Source: Hyphomicrobiales bacterium
GTDB lineage: Bacteria; Pseudomonadota; Alphaproteobacteria; Rhizobiales; Beijerinckiaceae
Assembly (NCBI GenBank): GCA_016716745.1
Contig: JADJVD010000008.1
Location: 1 to 64,000 of the forward strand
Reading direction: 5' to 3'
Length of the DNA: 64,000 nt
Shown here: piece by piece, positions 8,960 through 15,785 of the stretch
How the letters are laid out: every line of letters starts with the position of its first letter
How positions within the stretch are numbered: the first letter of the stretch is position 1
Made by a program: the position numbers and the translations under genes
Notes under the pieces: model-generated
Told to the model about the DNA's origin: nothing
Databases searched by the model: none
The model's input: the letters and a program-made list of their open reading frames with translations, nothing else

Positions 8960-9694
8960 TCAGCCCGTCGGCGACATGCCGAAGCGGCCAAGCCCCGGCA
9001 GCTCGATGGCTGGGCGGCGGAAGTCGAGCGCGGCGGTCCCGCCCAGCACGTTGATCTCAACGCCGGACAGGCCGACCGCCGCGCCGAGATAACCGCCGAG
9101 CGAGACGCGCGCGCCGTCCGCCGTGCGCGCGAACCAGCGCCCGTCGTAAGGATAGTCGCGGCCGATGGCGGTGGCCGGCAGGCGCGCGCCGAGTTCGGGC
9201 GCGGCCGCCAGCGCGGCGGCGACGAAGGTGTTCGAGTTCGGGCCCGGCCAGACGCGATAGTCGCCGATGTTGCGATAGGGATAGGCGGCGATGGCGGCGC
9301 GGATCTTCGGGATCGCGCGCGCGGCCGCCTCGCCGTCGGCGGCGAAGACGATGCGCGGCCGCGCGCCGAACCATTTGCCGTCCGGCGCGAAGCCGTCGAC
9401 GCGGATCGGCGCGCCCCAGGCGGTGTAGTCGAAGCGCTGATAGCGCGTCTCGCCCTCGCCCTTCAGCACGAGCCAGGAGTGGGTGGCGAGCGCGCCGCGC
9501 CAGCTCACCGTCGGCGCGCTGAACACGCGGATCGCCGCCGCGCGCGAGTGCGTCGGCGCCGCCAGCAGGCCGGCCGAGGACCGGTCCGCGCTCCACCAGT
9601 CGCGCGGCGCGTCGCCGAACGCCCATAGCGCGGTCGAGACGCCGAGCGGGGCGAGAAAGGCGAGGACGAAGACGAGCGCGAGAGCTTTCAGCAT
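8960..9694 (-). CDS. DUF3750 family exported or membrane-anchored protein
   Basis: 244 residues starting MLKALALVFVLAFLAPLGVS, a signal peptide or N-terminal anchor. The body carries family-like motifs: THSWLVLKGEGE (about 90-101), RFDYTAWG, a Tyr/Pro-rich YPYRNIGDYRVWPGPNSNTF (about 165-184) and GRDYPYDGRWF. Function is unknown; the conserved HSW and PNSNTF residues suggest a hydrolase-like or cysteine-peptidase-like fold, but this is inference. The frame is open far upstream, but the esterase gene there is in another frame; 9694 is the natural start with the signal sequence. Confidence 0.7.
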   Translation of the reverse strand: MLKALALVFVLAFLAPLGVSTALWAFGDAPRDWWSADRSSAGLLAAPTHSRAAAIRVFSAPTVSWRGALATHSWLVLKGEGETRYQRFDYTAWGAPIRVDGFAPDGKWFGARPRIVFAADGEAAARAIPKIRAAIAAYPYRNIGDYRVWPGPNSNTFVAAALAAAPELGARLPATAIGRDYPYDGRWFARTADGARVSLGGYLGAAVGLSGVEINVLGGTAALDFRRPAIELPGLGRFGMSPTG

Positions 9695-9735
9695 GGCGAC
9701 GATATGGGGCGCCGCCGGCCGCCGCGCCAGATCGC

Positions 9736-10737
9736 TCACAGGCCGAGCGCCTCGTCCAGAAACGCCACGGCCGGCGGAAAGGCTGCGCGCGCCTCGGGCA
9801 GGAAGGCGGTCATCTGCATGAAGCCGTGATGCACGCCCTCGTGCAGGACGAAACGATGGCGCACGCCCGCCCCGGCGAGGCGCCTCGCCATCGCCACGTC
9901 CTCGCCGAGCAGAGGATCGAGCCCGGCGGCGTTGAGGAAGATCGGCGGCAAGCGGCGCAGCGCCGCCTCGCTCGCCAGCAGCGGCTCGAGCAGAGGATCG
10001 GGCGCGCCGCGCGAAGGCGCATACCAGCGCCAGAACTGCGCCATGCGCGCCCGCGTCAGCCCAAACCCTTCCGCAAAGCGCAGATACGACGGCGTGTCGA
10101 GATCGGCGGCGAAGGCGCCGTAGAACAAGAGGCCCGCATCCGGCGCGGGCCGCCCCTGCGCCTGCTCGGCGAGGATGAGCGCTAGCGCCAGATTGGCCCC
10201 GGCGCTGTCGCCCGCGACCGCCGTCGGCCCGCGCAGCGACGCATCCGCCTCGCGCGCGCCGAGCAGCCAACGCCACGCCGCAATGCTGTCGTTCAGGCCG
10301 GCGGGGTAGGGCGCCTCGGGCGCGAGGCGATAGTCGACGCCGAGCACGCGCATGTGCGCCTTGTTCGCGAGCGCGCGCATGAACCGCTGATGCGTGTCGA
10401 TGTCGCCGAACGCCCATCCCCCGCCGTGCAGGAAGAGGATGACGCCGGGCCGCGCCCGATGCGGGACGATGAGATCGCACGCGACGTCCGGCGCGCCGGC
10501 GGGGCCGGGGACCGTCAGTCGCGTCACGGAAGCGACCTCCGGCATGTCGGCGTTCCAGCGCTGGAACAGCCGCTTCTGCAAGGCGCGCCCTTCGGCCGGC
10601 GGAAAGGTCGTGGCGTCGGGAATGCCTGCGTCCTCGCGCAGAATGCGCTCCCACAGCGCCTGCATCGCCGGCGTGCGCCGGGCGTCGGGCCCGAGCAGCG
10701 GCGCGGGATCGAAGGCGGCGGCCTCGACGACGCGCAT
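9736..10737 (-). CDS. Alpha/beta hydrolase, hormone-sensitive-lipase-like esterase
   Basis: 333-residue HSL-family (family IV) esterase. The oxyanion-hole motif is HGGGWAFGD (about 115-123), the nucleophile elbow is GDSAGAN, and the acid and base are in GLDPLLGE and VHHGFMQM. It hydrolyses short-chain carboxylesters; the substrate is unknown. The start at 10737 overlaps the stop of the upstream carbon-nitrogen hydrolase (ATGA), so the two are translationally coupled and may act on the same compound. No signal peptide is visible, so it is cytosolic. Confidence 0.88.
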   Translation of the reverse strand: MRVVEAAAFDPAPLLGPDARRTPAMQALWERILREDAGIPDATTFPPAEGRALQKRLFQRWNADMPEVASVTRLTVPGPAGAPDVACDLIVPHRARPGVILFLHGGGWAFGDIDTHQRFMRALANKAHMRVLGVDYRLAPEAPYPAGLNDSIAAWRWLLGAREADASLRGPTAVAGDSAGANLALALILAEQAQGRPAPDAGLLFYGAFAADLDTPSYLRFAEGFGLTRARMAQFWRWYAPSRGAPDPLLEPLLASEAALRRLPPIFLNAAGLDPLLGEDVAMARRLAGAGVRHRFVLHEGVHHGFMQMTAFLPEARAAFPPAVAFLDEALGL

Positions 10738-11558
10738 CAGGCGAACGTCTTCTTGTGCTGGGCGACGGGAATCATCGCGCGCACCTTCTTCACCCGCGCC
10801 GGGTCGATGCGCGTCGAGACGATTCCGGCGCCGTCGGAGGCCTTCGCCACCACATGCCCCCAAGGGTCGACGACGAGCGAATGGCCGTAGGTCCAGCGCG
10901 TCTCGTTGCCCTGCTGGAACGAACCCGTCTGTCCACAGGCCAGAAAATACGTCTCGGTCTCGATGGCGCGAGCGCGGCAGAGCACCTCCCAATGGTCCTT
11001 GCCGGTCTGCATGGTGAAGGAGGCGGGCAGCGCGATCACCTCGGCGCCGCGCGCGGCGAGCGCCTGAAACAGATCGGGGAAGCGCAGATCGTAGCAGATC
11101 GCGCAGCCCACCGTGACGCCGTCCGCCTCGTAGGTCACGACCGCGTCGCCCGGCTTCACCGTCGCGCTTTCGAGATAGGGCGCGCCGTCCGGCGCAGTGA
11201 TGTCGAACAGATGGATCTTGCGATAGCGCGCGATCTCCGCCCCCGCGCGGTCGAACACGACGGTCGTGTTGTGGATGCGCTCCTCGCCTTCGATCTTCTC
11301 CATGATCGAGCCGGCATGGACGAAGATGCGATGCGTCCTCGCCATCTCCTGGCACATCGCATAGGTCGGGCCGCCGGGCATCGGTTCGGCGTTGGCGAGC
11401 TTGTCGGCTTTGGCCCCGCCATGCCAGTCGAAATGCTCGGGCAGCAGCACCCAGTCGGGCTTCTCCTGCGCGACCGCCTGCTCGATCATCGCGCGCGCGG
11501 CGGCGATGTTGGCGGCCTTGTCGCTGACCGAATTCATCTGGATGAGCGAAACTTTCAT
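10737..11558 (-). CDS. Carbon-nitrogen hydrolase (nitrilase superfamily, Nit1/omega-amidase-like)
   Basis: 273-residue nitrilase-superfamily amidase. The Glu-Lys-Cys triad is visible: LLPEHFDW (Glu), YRKIHLFD (Lys) and CAICYDLRFPDLF (Cys). The protein resembles the Nit/deaminated-glutathione amidase and omega-amidase branch, characterised by the YRKIHLFD and CYDLRFP motifs. Start chosen at MKVSLIQMN (11558), since homologues begin there, although the frame is open to 11609. It overlaps the downstream esterase by 1 bp in ATGA. Possible roles are repair of deaminated glutathione or alpha-ketoglutaramate hydrolysis. Confidence 0.88.
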   Translation of the reverse strand: MKVSLIQMNSVSDKAANIAAARAMIEQAVAQEKPDWVLLPEHFDWHGGAKADKLANAEPMPGGPTYAMCQEMARTHRIFVHAGSIMEKIEGEERIHNTTVVFDRAGAEIARYRKIHLFDITAPDGAPYLESATVKPGDAVVTYEADGVTVGCAICYDLRFPDLFQALAARGAEVIALPASFTMQTGKDHWEVLCRARAIETETYFLACGQTGSFQQGNETRWTYGHSLVVDPWGHVVAKASDGAGIVSTRIDPARVKKVRAMIPVAQHKKTFA

Positions 11559-11609
11559 GCCTGTCTCTCCGTCGCGGCGAGCATCGGACGGGGCGGCGCC
11601 CCGCGTCAA

Positions 11610-11927
11610 TCAGAAGCCGAGCGCGCGCATCGCCGCCCCGGCGCCGAGACCGCCGAAAATGGCGAGGATCTCGCGCCGCGTCGTCAGCATCAGCGTCGCG
11701 GCGGCGAGCGCGGCGGCGATTCCCGGCGGGCCGGAGCGCGCCGCGATGGGCAGGACGGTGGCGACGAAGATCGAGCCGGGCAGCGCCTCGAGCGCGCGCC
11801 GCATCCGCGCGCCGATCTCGATGCGCCCCATCAGCCAGAAGCCCGAGATGCGGATGAGATAGCTGACCAGCGAGACGGCCACGATCGCCGGCTACACGCT
11901 CGTCCATTGCAGCGGCGCCTCAGCCAT
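11610..11927 (-). CDS. azlD: AzlD-type branched-chain amino acid exporter subunit, in-frame TAG at codon 12
   Basis: Small partner (105 codons plus stop) of AzlC in branched-chain amino acid export. The expected ATG at 11927 overlaps the azlC end (ATGGCTGA), which is the usual azlC-azlD arrangement. The frame then reads MAEAPLQWTSV, a TAG stop (11892-11894), PAIVAVSLVSYLIRISGFW. Family members have a Trp at this position, so TGG to TAG is the simplest explanation. A GTG at 11882 could restart translation and give a 90-residue protein with three spans, lacking the first half of the first helix. Either a nonsense mutation or a base-call error. Confidence 0.75.
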
Positions 11928-12657
11928 CGCCGAGCCTCGTCGCGCCGGCCGCCGCGCCCGCCAGCGCGCCTGCGACGATGAACCAGAAGCCCGGCGCCAG
12001 CGCGCCGACGGCGAGCGCGACGAGACCCGCCACGACGAAGGGCGCGAGCGCGCGGGCCCGCCGCATCACCGGGATCGACATGGTGGAGAACATCACCACC
12101 AGCATCAGATCGAGCGCGTAGACGCGCGGATCGGCGACATGCGCGACCATCAGCCAGCCGGGGATCGCCGCCAGCGACCAGACGAGCGAGGTGAACAATC
12201 CCGCGCCGACGAGCATGCCGGCGTCGCGCCCGCCGCGCGCGTGATAGGCGACGCCGAGCGACCAGTTCATGTCTGTGAACACGGCGAAGCTCGGATAGAC
12301 CTGCGCAGCCGGCAGATTGCCGAGCCAGGGCCGGAACGAGGCGCTCATCAGCATCAGCCGCGCATTGACGGTGAAGACGACGCCGACGACGGCGACCAGC
12401 GCCGCCACGCTCCAGACCTCCGGCCAGACCTGATAGGCGACCGCCTGCGCCGCGCCTGCGTTGAGGAAGGTCGTCAGCGCCCAGGTCTCGAACAGCGTCA
12501 GGCCCCGCTGCGCCGACAGCGCGCCGATCGCCAGGCCGAAGGCGAAGATGCCCGGCGTCATCGGCAGAGTCATCAGCGCGCCCGCGCGCATGCCGGCGAG
12601 CGTCACGCCGCTCGCCGCGGCGTCGTCCGGATTTGCGCGGTCGGCCTGCTCGCTCAT
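11920..12657 (-). CDS. azlC: AzlC-type branched-chain amino acid permease
   Basis: 245-residue integral membrane protein of the AzlC family, the large subunit of the AzlCD branched-chain amino acid exporter. Family features include an N-terminal MTLPMTPGIFAFGLAIGAL, NAGAAQAVAYQVW (usually F-AGS-Q), NARLMLMSASFRPWL, and FTDMNWSL. About six to seven membrane spans are present. The start at 12657 (MSEQADRANPD) has a GGGCATGAGC context; a longer GTG-type start is possible but unlikely. It overlaps azlD by 8 bp. Confidence 0.88.
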   Translation of the reverse strand: MSEQADRANPDDAAASGVTLAGMRAGALMTLPMTPGIFAFGLAIGALSAQRGLTLFETWALTTFLNAGAAQAVAYQVWPEVWSVAALVAVVGVVFTVNARLMLMSASFRPWLGNLPAAQVYPSFAVFTDMNWSLGVAYHARGGRDAGMLVGAGLFTSLVWSLAAIPGWLMVAHVADPRVYALDLMLVVMFSTMSIPVMRRARALAPFVVAGLVALAVGALAPGFWFIVAGALAGAAAGATRLGDG

Positions 12658-12720
12658 GCCCGCAGGGCTAGCAAGCCGCCGGCGCAAGCGCGAGACGGCG
12701 CGGCGGCGCGCAGATCAGCC

Positions 12721-12774
12721 ATGCGCGCCGGCGGCGCGCGAATGACCAAGCGCGCCGGCGGCGCGCGAATGACC
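12721..12774. repeat. 27-bp tandem duplication with a GC palindromic core
   Basis: Two copies of a 27-bp unit lie end to end (12721-12747 and 12748-12774), differing by one base at position 2, and the first nine bases of a third copy follow. The core GCGCGCCGGCGGCGCGC is nearly palindromic. The unit sits in the 151 bp between the azlC start and the M20 peptidase end, so it could act as a transcript-end hairpin, but no T tract follows. Confidence 0.7.
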
Positions 12775-12808
12775 ATGCGCGCCTATTTGTGCGGACGGCG
12801 CGGCGCGT

Positions 12809-13975
12809 TCAGTCGAGCCGCTCCATCAGCCCTTGCAGCAGCAGGCTGCGCGGCGCGATGGAGGAGATCAGCATGTATTCGTGATTGGTGTGCGCGCCGT
12901 CGCCGTCGACGCCGAGTCCGTCCAGCGTCGGCGTTCCCTGCGTCACCGTGAAATTGCCGTCCGAGCCGCCGCCGACGAGGCCGGCGGAGACCAGATCGAA
13001 GCCGATCTCAGAGGCGATGGCGCGGGCGCGCTCGAACAGCGCGTCGATGGCGCCGTCGCGCGCGAAGGCGGGCCGGTTCATGCCGCCCTCGATGGCGAGC
13101 CGCACGCGCGGATCGAACGGCGCGATCGCCCGGAAGCGGGCCTCCATCTCGGCGCCCGCCGCCGCGTCGCAGACGCGCAGGTCGATCTCGGCCGTCGCCT
13201 TCTCGGGAATCACGTTGACGGCCGTGCCGCCGCTGACGATGCCGACATTGACGGTGATTCCGCGCGCGTAATCGGTGAAGTCCTCGATCGCCGCGATTTG
13301 CCTTGCGATCTCGCGCACCGCGCTCGCGCCCTTCTCGTGATAGGAGCCGGCGTGCGAGGGCGCGCCCGTCGCCTCGAGCGTGAAGCGCCCGACGCCTTTG
13401 CGCGCGGTGACGATCTTGCCGCCGTCCCGCGCCGGCTCGGTGACGAGCGCGTAGCGATTGGCGCGGGCCAGTTCCTCGATGCGCGCGCGTGAGACCGGGC
13501 TGCCGACCTCCTCGTCCGGCGTCACCAGCAGCGTCACCGGCAGGCGCGTGCGGCGGCCCTGGTCGAGAATGCGCCGCGCGGCGGCGACGGCGAGAACGAG
13601 CCCGCCCTTCATGTCGTAGACGCCCGGTCCGTACAGCCGGTCGCCCTCGCGCCGCATCTTCAGCGTGGTCTGGATCGCGCCCACCGGATGCACGGTGTCG
13701 GCGTGCGAGAGAACCAGAACGCCGGGCTCGTCGCGGTCGGGATCGAGGCGGATTTCGAGCAGGCCGGCGTAGCGCTCGTCTGTCGGCGTCAGGCTCACGC
13801 GGGCGCGCGTTCCGGCGAAGATCTCGGCCGTCGCCTCGAGCACGTGCTGCACGCCGGCCGGGTGCGATGTCGGCGATTCGATCGCCACGAGTTCGCGGAT
13901 GAGATCGAGGCAGAAATCGGCGTCGGCCGCAGTCATCGTCAGCGCCGATCCGCCGCCGGTCGTCCGTCTCGTCAT
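12809..13975 (-). CDS. M20 family metallopeptidase (glutamate carboxypeptidase/CPG2-like)
   Basis: 388-residue zinc aminoacylase/carboxypeptidase of the M20A type. Metal ligands are visible in LSHADTVHP, GPGVYDMKGG and PDEEVGS (catalytic Glu then metal Glu), with a C-terminal AHTNHEYM histidine. The dimerisation insert (about residues 180-290) includes GAPSHAGSY. It probably removes C-terminal glutamate or splits N-acyl amino acids in the cytosol. The start at 13975 (MTRRTTGGG) has AGGGAG 8 bp upstream. The alternative MTAADAD at 13936 lacks one. No biosynthetic neighbours define the substrate. Confidence 0.87.
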   Translation of the reverse strand: MTRRTTGGGSALTMTAADADFCLDLIRELVAIESPTSHPAGVQHVLEATAEIFAGTRARVSLTPTDERYAGLLEIRLDPDRDEPGVLVLSHADTVHPVGAIQTTLKMRREGDRLYGPGVYDMKGGLVLAVAAARRILDQGRRTRLPVTLLVTPDEEVGSPVSRARIEELARANRYALVTEPARDGGKIVTARKGVGRFTLEATGAPSHAGSYHEKGASAVREIARQIAAIEDFTDYARGITVNVGIVSGGTAVNVIPEKATAEIDLRVCDAAAGAEMEARFRAIAPFDPRVRLAIEGGMNRPAFARDGAIDALFERARAIASEIGFDLVSAGLVGGGSDGNFTVTQGTPTLDGLGVDGDGAHTNHEYMLISSIAPRSLLLQGLMERLD

Positions 13976-14358
13976 TCCGCCGCTCCCTGTCCCATCGTGA
14001 ATGCGCGGCGCCGCGGCGCGCATATGTCGCGCTCGCCGGCGCAGCCGCGCCCGCGCCGAAGGCGCTTCGTGCGCAGGCATATCCGGCTTCGGCGCCGCGC
14101 GACAAGCGGCGCGCCCCCGGGAGGCGCGCATGGCTCCTGCGCGAGGCATCGCGCTGCTGGACGGCGCCATGTCCGGCAATCTGAACCGCAGCGACACGGC
14201 GGTGGCCAGCGCCTTGCCGGCGATGCGCGCCGCGGGAACGGAGATCAACGTCTGCGAACGCGTCTCTGGGTTCGTCGAGATGTTCCACACCCGGCGCGTC
14301 CGCATCGCCTGCGAGGCGGGACGGTTTCGCCGGAAATGCTGGCAGAGCGCGGGAGAAG
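13976..14358. other. 383-bp region without a convincing gene
   Basis: This stretch separates the M20 peptidase start from tRNA-His. Both strands are open for long distances, as expected for such GC content. Frames at 14131 (+) and about 14300 (-) give fairly ordinary-looking peptides, but none has a ribosome binding site, family match or codon pattern that I trust. An imperfect palindrome (ATGCGCG...CGCGCAT, 14001-14023) lies 25 bp upstream of the peptidase start and could be part of its promoter. Confidence 0.4.
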
Positions 14359-14435
14359 TGGTACCGCCTCCCCGGCTCGAACGGGGGACCCCCAGATCCA
14401 CAATCTGGTGCTCTAACCAACTGAGCTAAGGCGGC
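14359..14435 (-). tRNA. tRNA-His (anticodon GTG)
   Basis: A 77-nt tRNA on the minus strand. The acceptor stem is GCCGCCT/AGGCGGT, the D arm GCTC...GAGC, the anticodon stem CCAGA/TCTGG with loop TTGTGGA giving anticodon GTG, and the T arm CCCCG-TTCGAGC-CGGGG. CCA is encoded. The acceptor begins with a G1:U72 wobble, position 73 is A, and the base before G1 is C, so no G-1 is templated. This is the atypical tRNA-His form known from Alphaproteobacteria, not the G-1:C73 form of most bacteria. Confidence 0.97.
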
Positions 14436-14495
14436 GCTTGAAAGCGGCGCGGACCCTAAGGTCATCGCTCCCGGAAAGCAAGGCCGAGCGATGCA

Positions 14496-14523
14496 AAAAG
14501 GCCGGCCCTTGGGCCGGCCTTTT
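14496..14523. terminator. Rho-independent terminator (bidirectional) after the phasin gene
   Basis: AAAAGGCCGGCCC and GGGCCGGCCTTTT form a perfect 13-bp stem with a 2-nt apex. A T tract follows on both strands, so it can stop phasin transcripts (minus strand) just 20 bp after their stop codon. On the plus strand it would stop anything reading from the left. Confidence 0.88.
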
Positions 14524-14543
14524 CATGGTCTTCGCGCGGTCGA

Positions 14544-15047
14544 TCAGACCTTGGCGGCGAGCGCCTTGTCGAGCTGCGCGCGCACCGGCGCGAAGGAGTC
14601 CGTCGCGACCTTCTGCGCGAGCTGCGCGAGGTCCTTGGACTGCGCGGTCACCGCCTCGAACTGCTTGCGCGCATGCTCGCTGTTCAGGGTGATCGCCTCG
14701 GAGAGCGACTTGACGCCGAGCAGCGACTTCATGAAGTCGAACGTGGCGTCGGTGTTGGCGCGCAGCGTGTCGACCAGCTTGTGGTTGAACGCGACCACGC
14801 CGTCGGCGGCCGTCTTGGCGCTCGTCTCGAAAGCCGAGGTCGCCTCTTCCGCAGCGCCCTTGGCGCGGGCGTAGGCGACGCGGGTCTCCTCGACGCCCTT
14901 CTCGGCGGCCTTGCGCACGTTCTCCTGCAGCTCGCGCGCAGGGGCGGCGGCCGCCTCCATCACCTTGGCGACGTCGACCTTCGGCAGTTCGAGGGTCGGC
15001 GCGACGACGGGCGCGGGGGCGACGACTTTCTTGGCGGGGGTAGCCAT
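14544..15047 (-). CDS. Phasin family protein
   Basis: 167-residue phasin, a coat protein of polyhydroxyalkanoate granules. A Pro/Ala-rich N-terminus (MATPAKKVVAPAPVVAP) is followed by a long amphipathic helical region. Family-like motifs are FMKSLLGVKSLSEAITLNSEHARKQFEA (split here: FDFMKSLLGV about 104-113 and NSEHARKQFEA about 121-131) and VATDSFAPVRAQLDKA. GAGGAGA lies 8 bp upstream of the ATG. It is the second gene of a two-phasin operon (27 bp after the first) ending at a strong terminator. No phaC or phaR is in the window. Confidence 0.9.
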   Translation of the reverse strand: MATPAKKVVAPAPVVAPTLELPKVDVAKVMEAAAAPARELQENVRKAAEKGVEETRVAYARAKGAAEEATSAFETSAKTAADGVVAFNHKLVDTLRANTDATFDFMKSLLGVKSLSEAITLNSEHARKQFEAVTAQSKDLAQLAQKVATDSFAPVRAQLDKALAAKV

Positions 15048-15074
15048 GTCTGATCTCCTCTCGGACGAGCCGGA

Positions 15075-15524
15075 TTACTTCTTGGAGACCTTCGCGGCGG
15101 CGTCGGCGGCGGTCTTCTGCACGGCGGCGCCGAATTCCTTGGCCTGCGACTGCACGGCCGCGCCGAGATCCTTGGCCTGCGCCTGAACGGCCGCGCCGAT
15201 CTCCTGCGCCTGCGTCTGGATCGCGGCGAACTGGGACTTCACATACTCGCCCTGCAGGTTCATGACTTCCTGCACGTCCTTGGCGCGGACGAGCTTCTGG
15301 GCGAGGTCGAACGCCGCGGCCACATTGGCCTCGGCGAAGGAGAAAGCCTTCGTGCCCATGTCCTTGGCCTGCGTCTGCGCCTTCTCGGCGGCGCCTTCGG
15401 CGGCCGCGACCGAGCGCTGCGCCGCGCCGACGAAGCCTTCGAACGCCTTGCGGGCCTGCTCGACGCTCTTCTCGGCGAAGTCGCGCATCTCGACCGGGAT
15501 CTCGTAGGGCTTCTTGTCCATCAT
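15075..15524 (-). CDS. Phasin family protein with Ala/Gln tandem C-terminus
   Basis: 149-residue phasin. The N-terminal PYEIPVEMRDFAEKSVEQAR matches the family start, followed by FEGFVGAAQRS and FSFAEANVAAAFDLAQKLV. The C-terminus repeats an 11-residue unit of the form Q-[ST]QAKD/E-[LF]GAAVQ three times (AQEIGAAVQAQ, AKDLGAAVQSQ, AKEFGAAVQKT), which gives an extended amphipathic helix suited to a granule surface. Of the two adjacent ATGs, 15524 has AAGGAGA at 8 bp. First gene of the phasin operon, driven by the promoter/operator at 15582-15631. Confidence 0.92.
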   Translation of the reverse strand: MMDKKPYEIPVEMRDFAEKSVEQARKAFEGFVGAAQRSVAAAEGAAEKAQTQAKDMGTKAFSFAEANVAAAFDLAQKLVRAKDVQEVMNLQGEYVKSQFAAIQTQAQEIGAAVQAQAKDLGAAVQSQAKEFGAAVQKTAADAAAKVSKK

Positions 15525-15581
15525 GGTTCGTCTCCTTGGGTTGGCGGCGCGTCTGTGGCCGCCACATGCTTCCTGAGCTCC

Positions 15582-15610
15582 CATATAGCAAGGCGAATGC
15601 TGCGTCGCAA
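15582..15610 (-). promoter_or_regulatory. Candidate sigma-70 promoter of the phasin operon
   Basis: On the minus strand TTGCGA (15605-15610) and TATATG (15582-15587) are spaced by exactly 17 bp. They lie 58 bp upstream of the first phasin ATG. The -35 element lies inside the left arm of the dyad at 15597-15631. Confidence 0.6.
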
Positions 15611-15631
15611 CATAATTGTGCGACGCAGCAT
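15597..15631. promoter_or_regulatory. Perfect 13-bp inverted repeat, candidate PhaR-type operator
   Basis: ATGCTGCGTCGCA (15597-15609) is repeated perfectly inverted as TGCGACGCAGCAT (15619-15631) around a 9-bp AT-rich spacer. The arms are rich in TGC/GCA triplets and contain CTGC and GCAG, as described for PhaR operators upstream of phasin genes in other Alphaproteobacteria. Overlap with the -35 element of the phasin promoter indicates repression. Which regulator binds is inferred. Confidence 0.6.
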
Positions 15632-15730
15632 GGCAGGCCCGCACCCGACGCGCGGCCGGCGCGCGCGGCGCCATTCATCATGAATCGCGACGGCTGGGGA
15701 CGACGCGTGGACGCAATCTGAAAAAAGCCG

Positions 15731-15745
15731 TTAATGTTTCGTTAG
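15731..15745. promoter_or_regulatory. Near-perfect CtrA box upstream of the histidine kinase
   Basis: TTAA-N7-TTAG (one mismatch from TTAA-N7-TTAA) sits 41 bp upstream of the kinase ATG at 15786. Cell-cycle kinases of the PdhS/DivJ/PleC group act upstream of CtrA, so a CtrA box in front of one would form a feedback loop. Confidence 0.45.
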
Positions 15746-15785
15746 GCATAAGCGGCCGGAAGCCCGCTGTTTCTTGGGATTTGCG

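Noticed and set aside
11892..11894. TAG in azlD read as pyrrolysine
   Set aside because: No pylTSBCD genes are visible, AzlD proteins have no pyrrolysine, the MttB homologue here lacks TAG, and the position corresponds to a conserved Trp. A TGG to TAG change is simpler.
14131..14340. A plus-strand gene just before tRNA-His
   Set aside because: The peptide (MAPARGIALLDGAMSGNLNR...) looks ordinary, but there is no ribosome binding site, no recognised family, and the frame runs into the tRNA gene. A minus-strand frame in the same place looks equally plausible, so neither can be supported.
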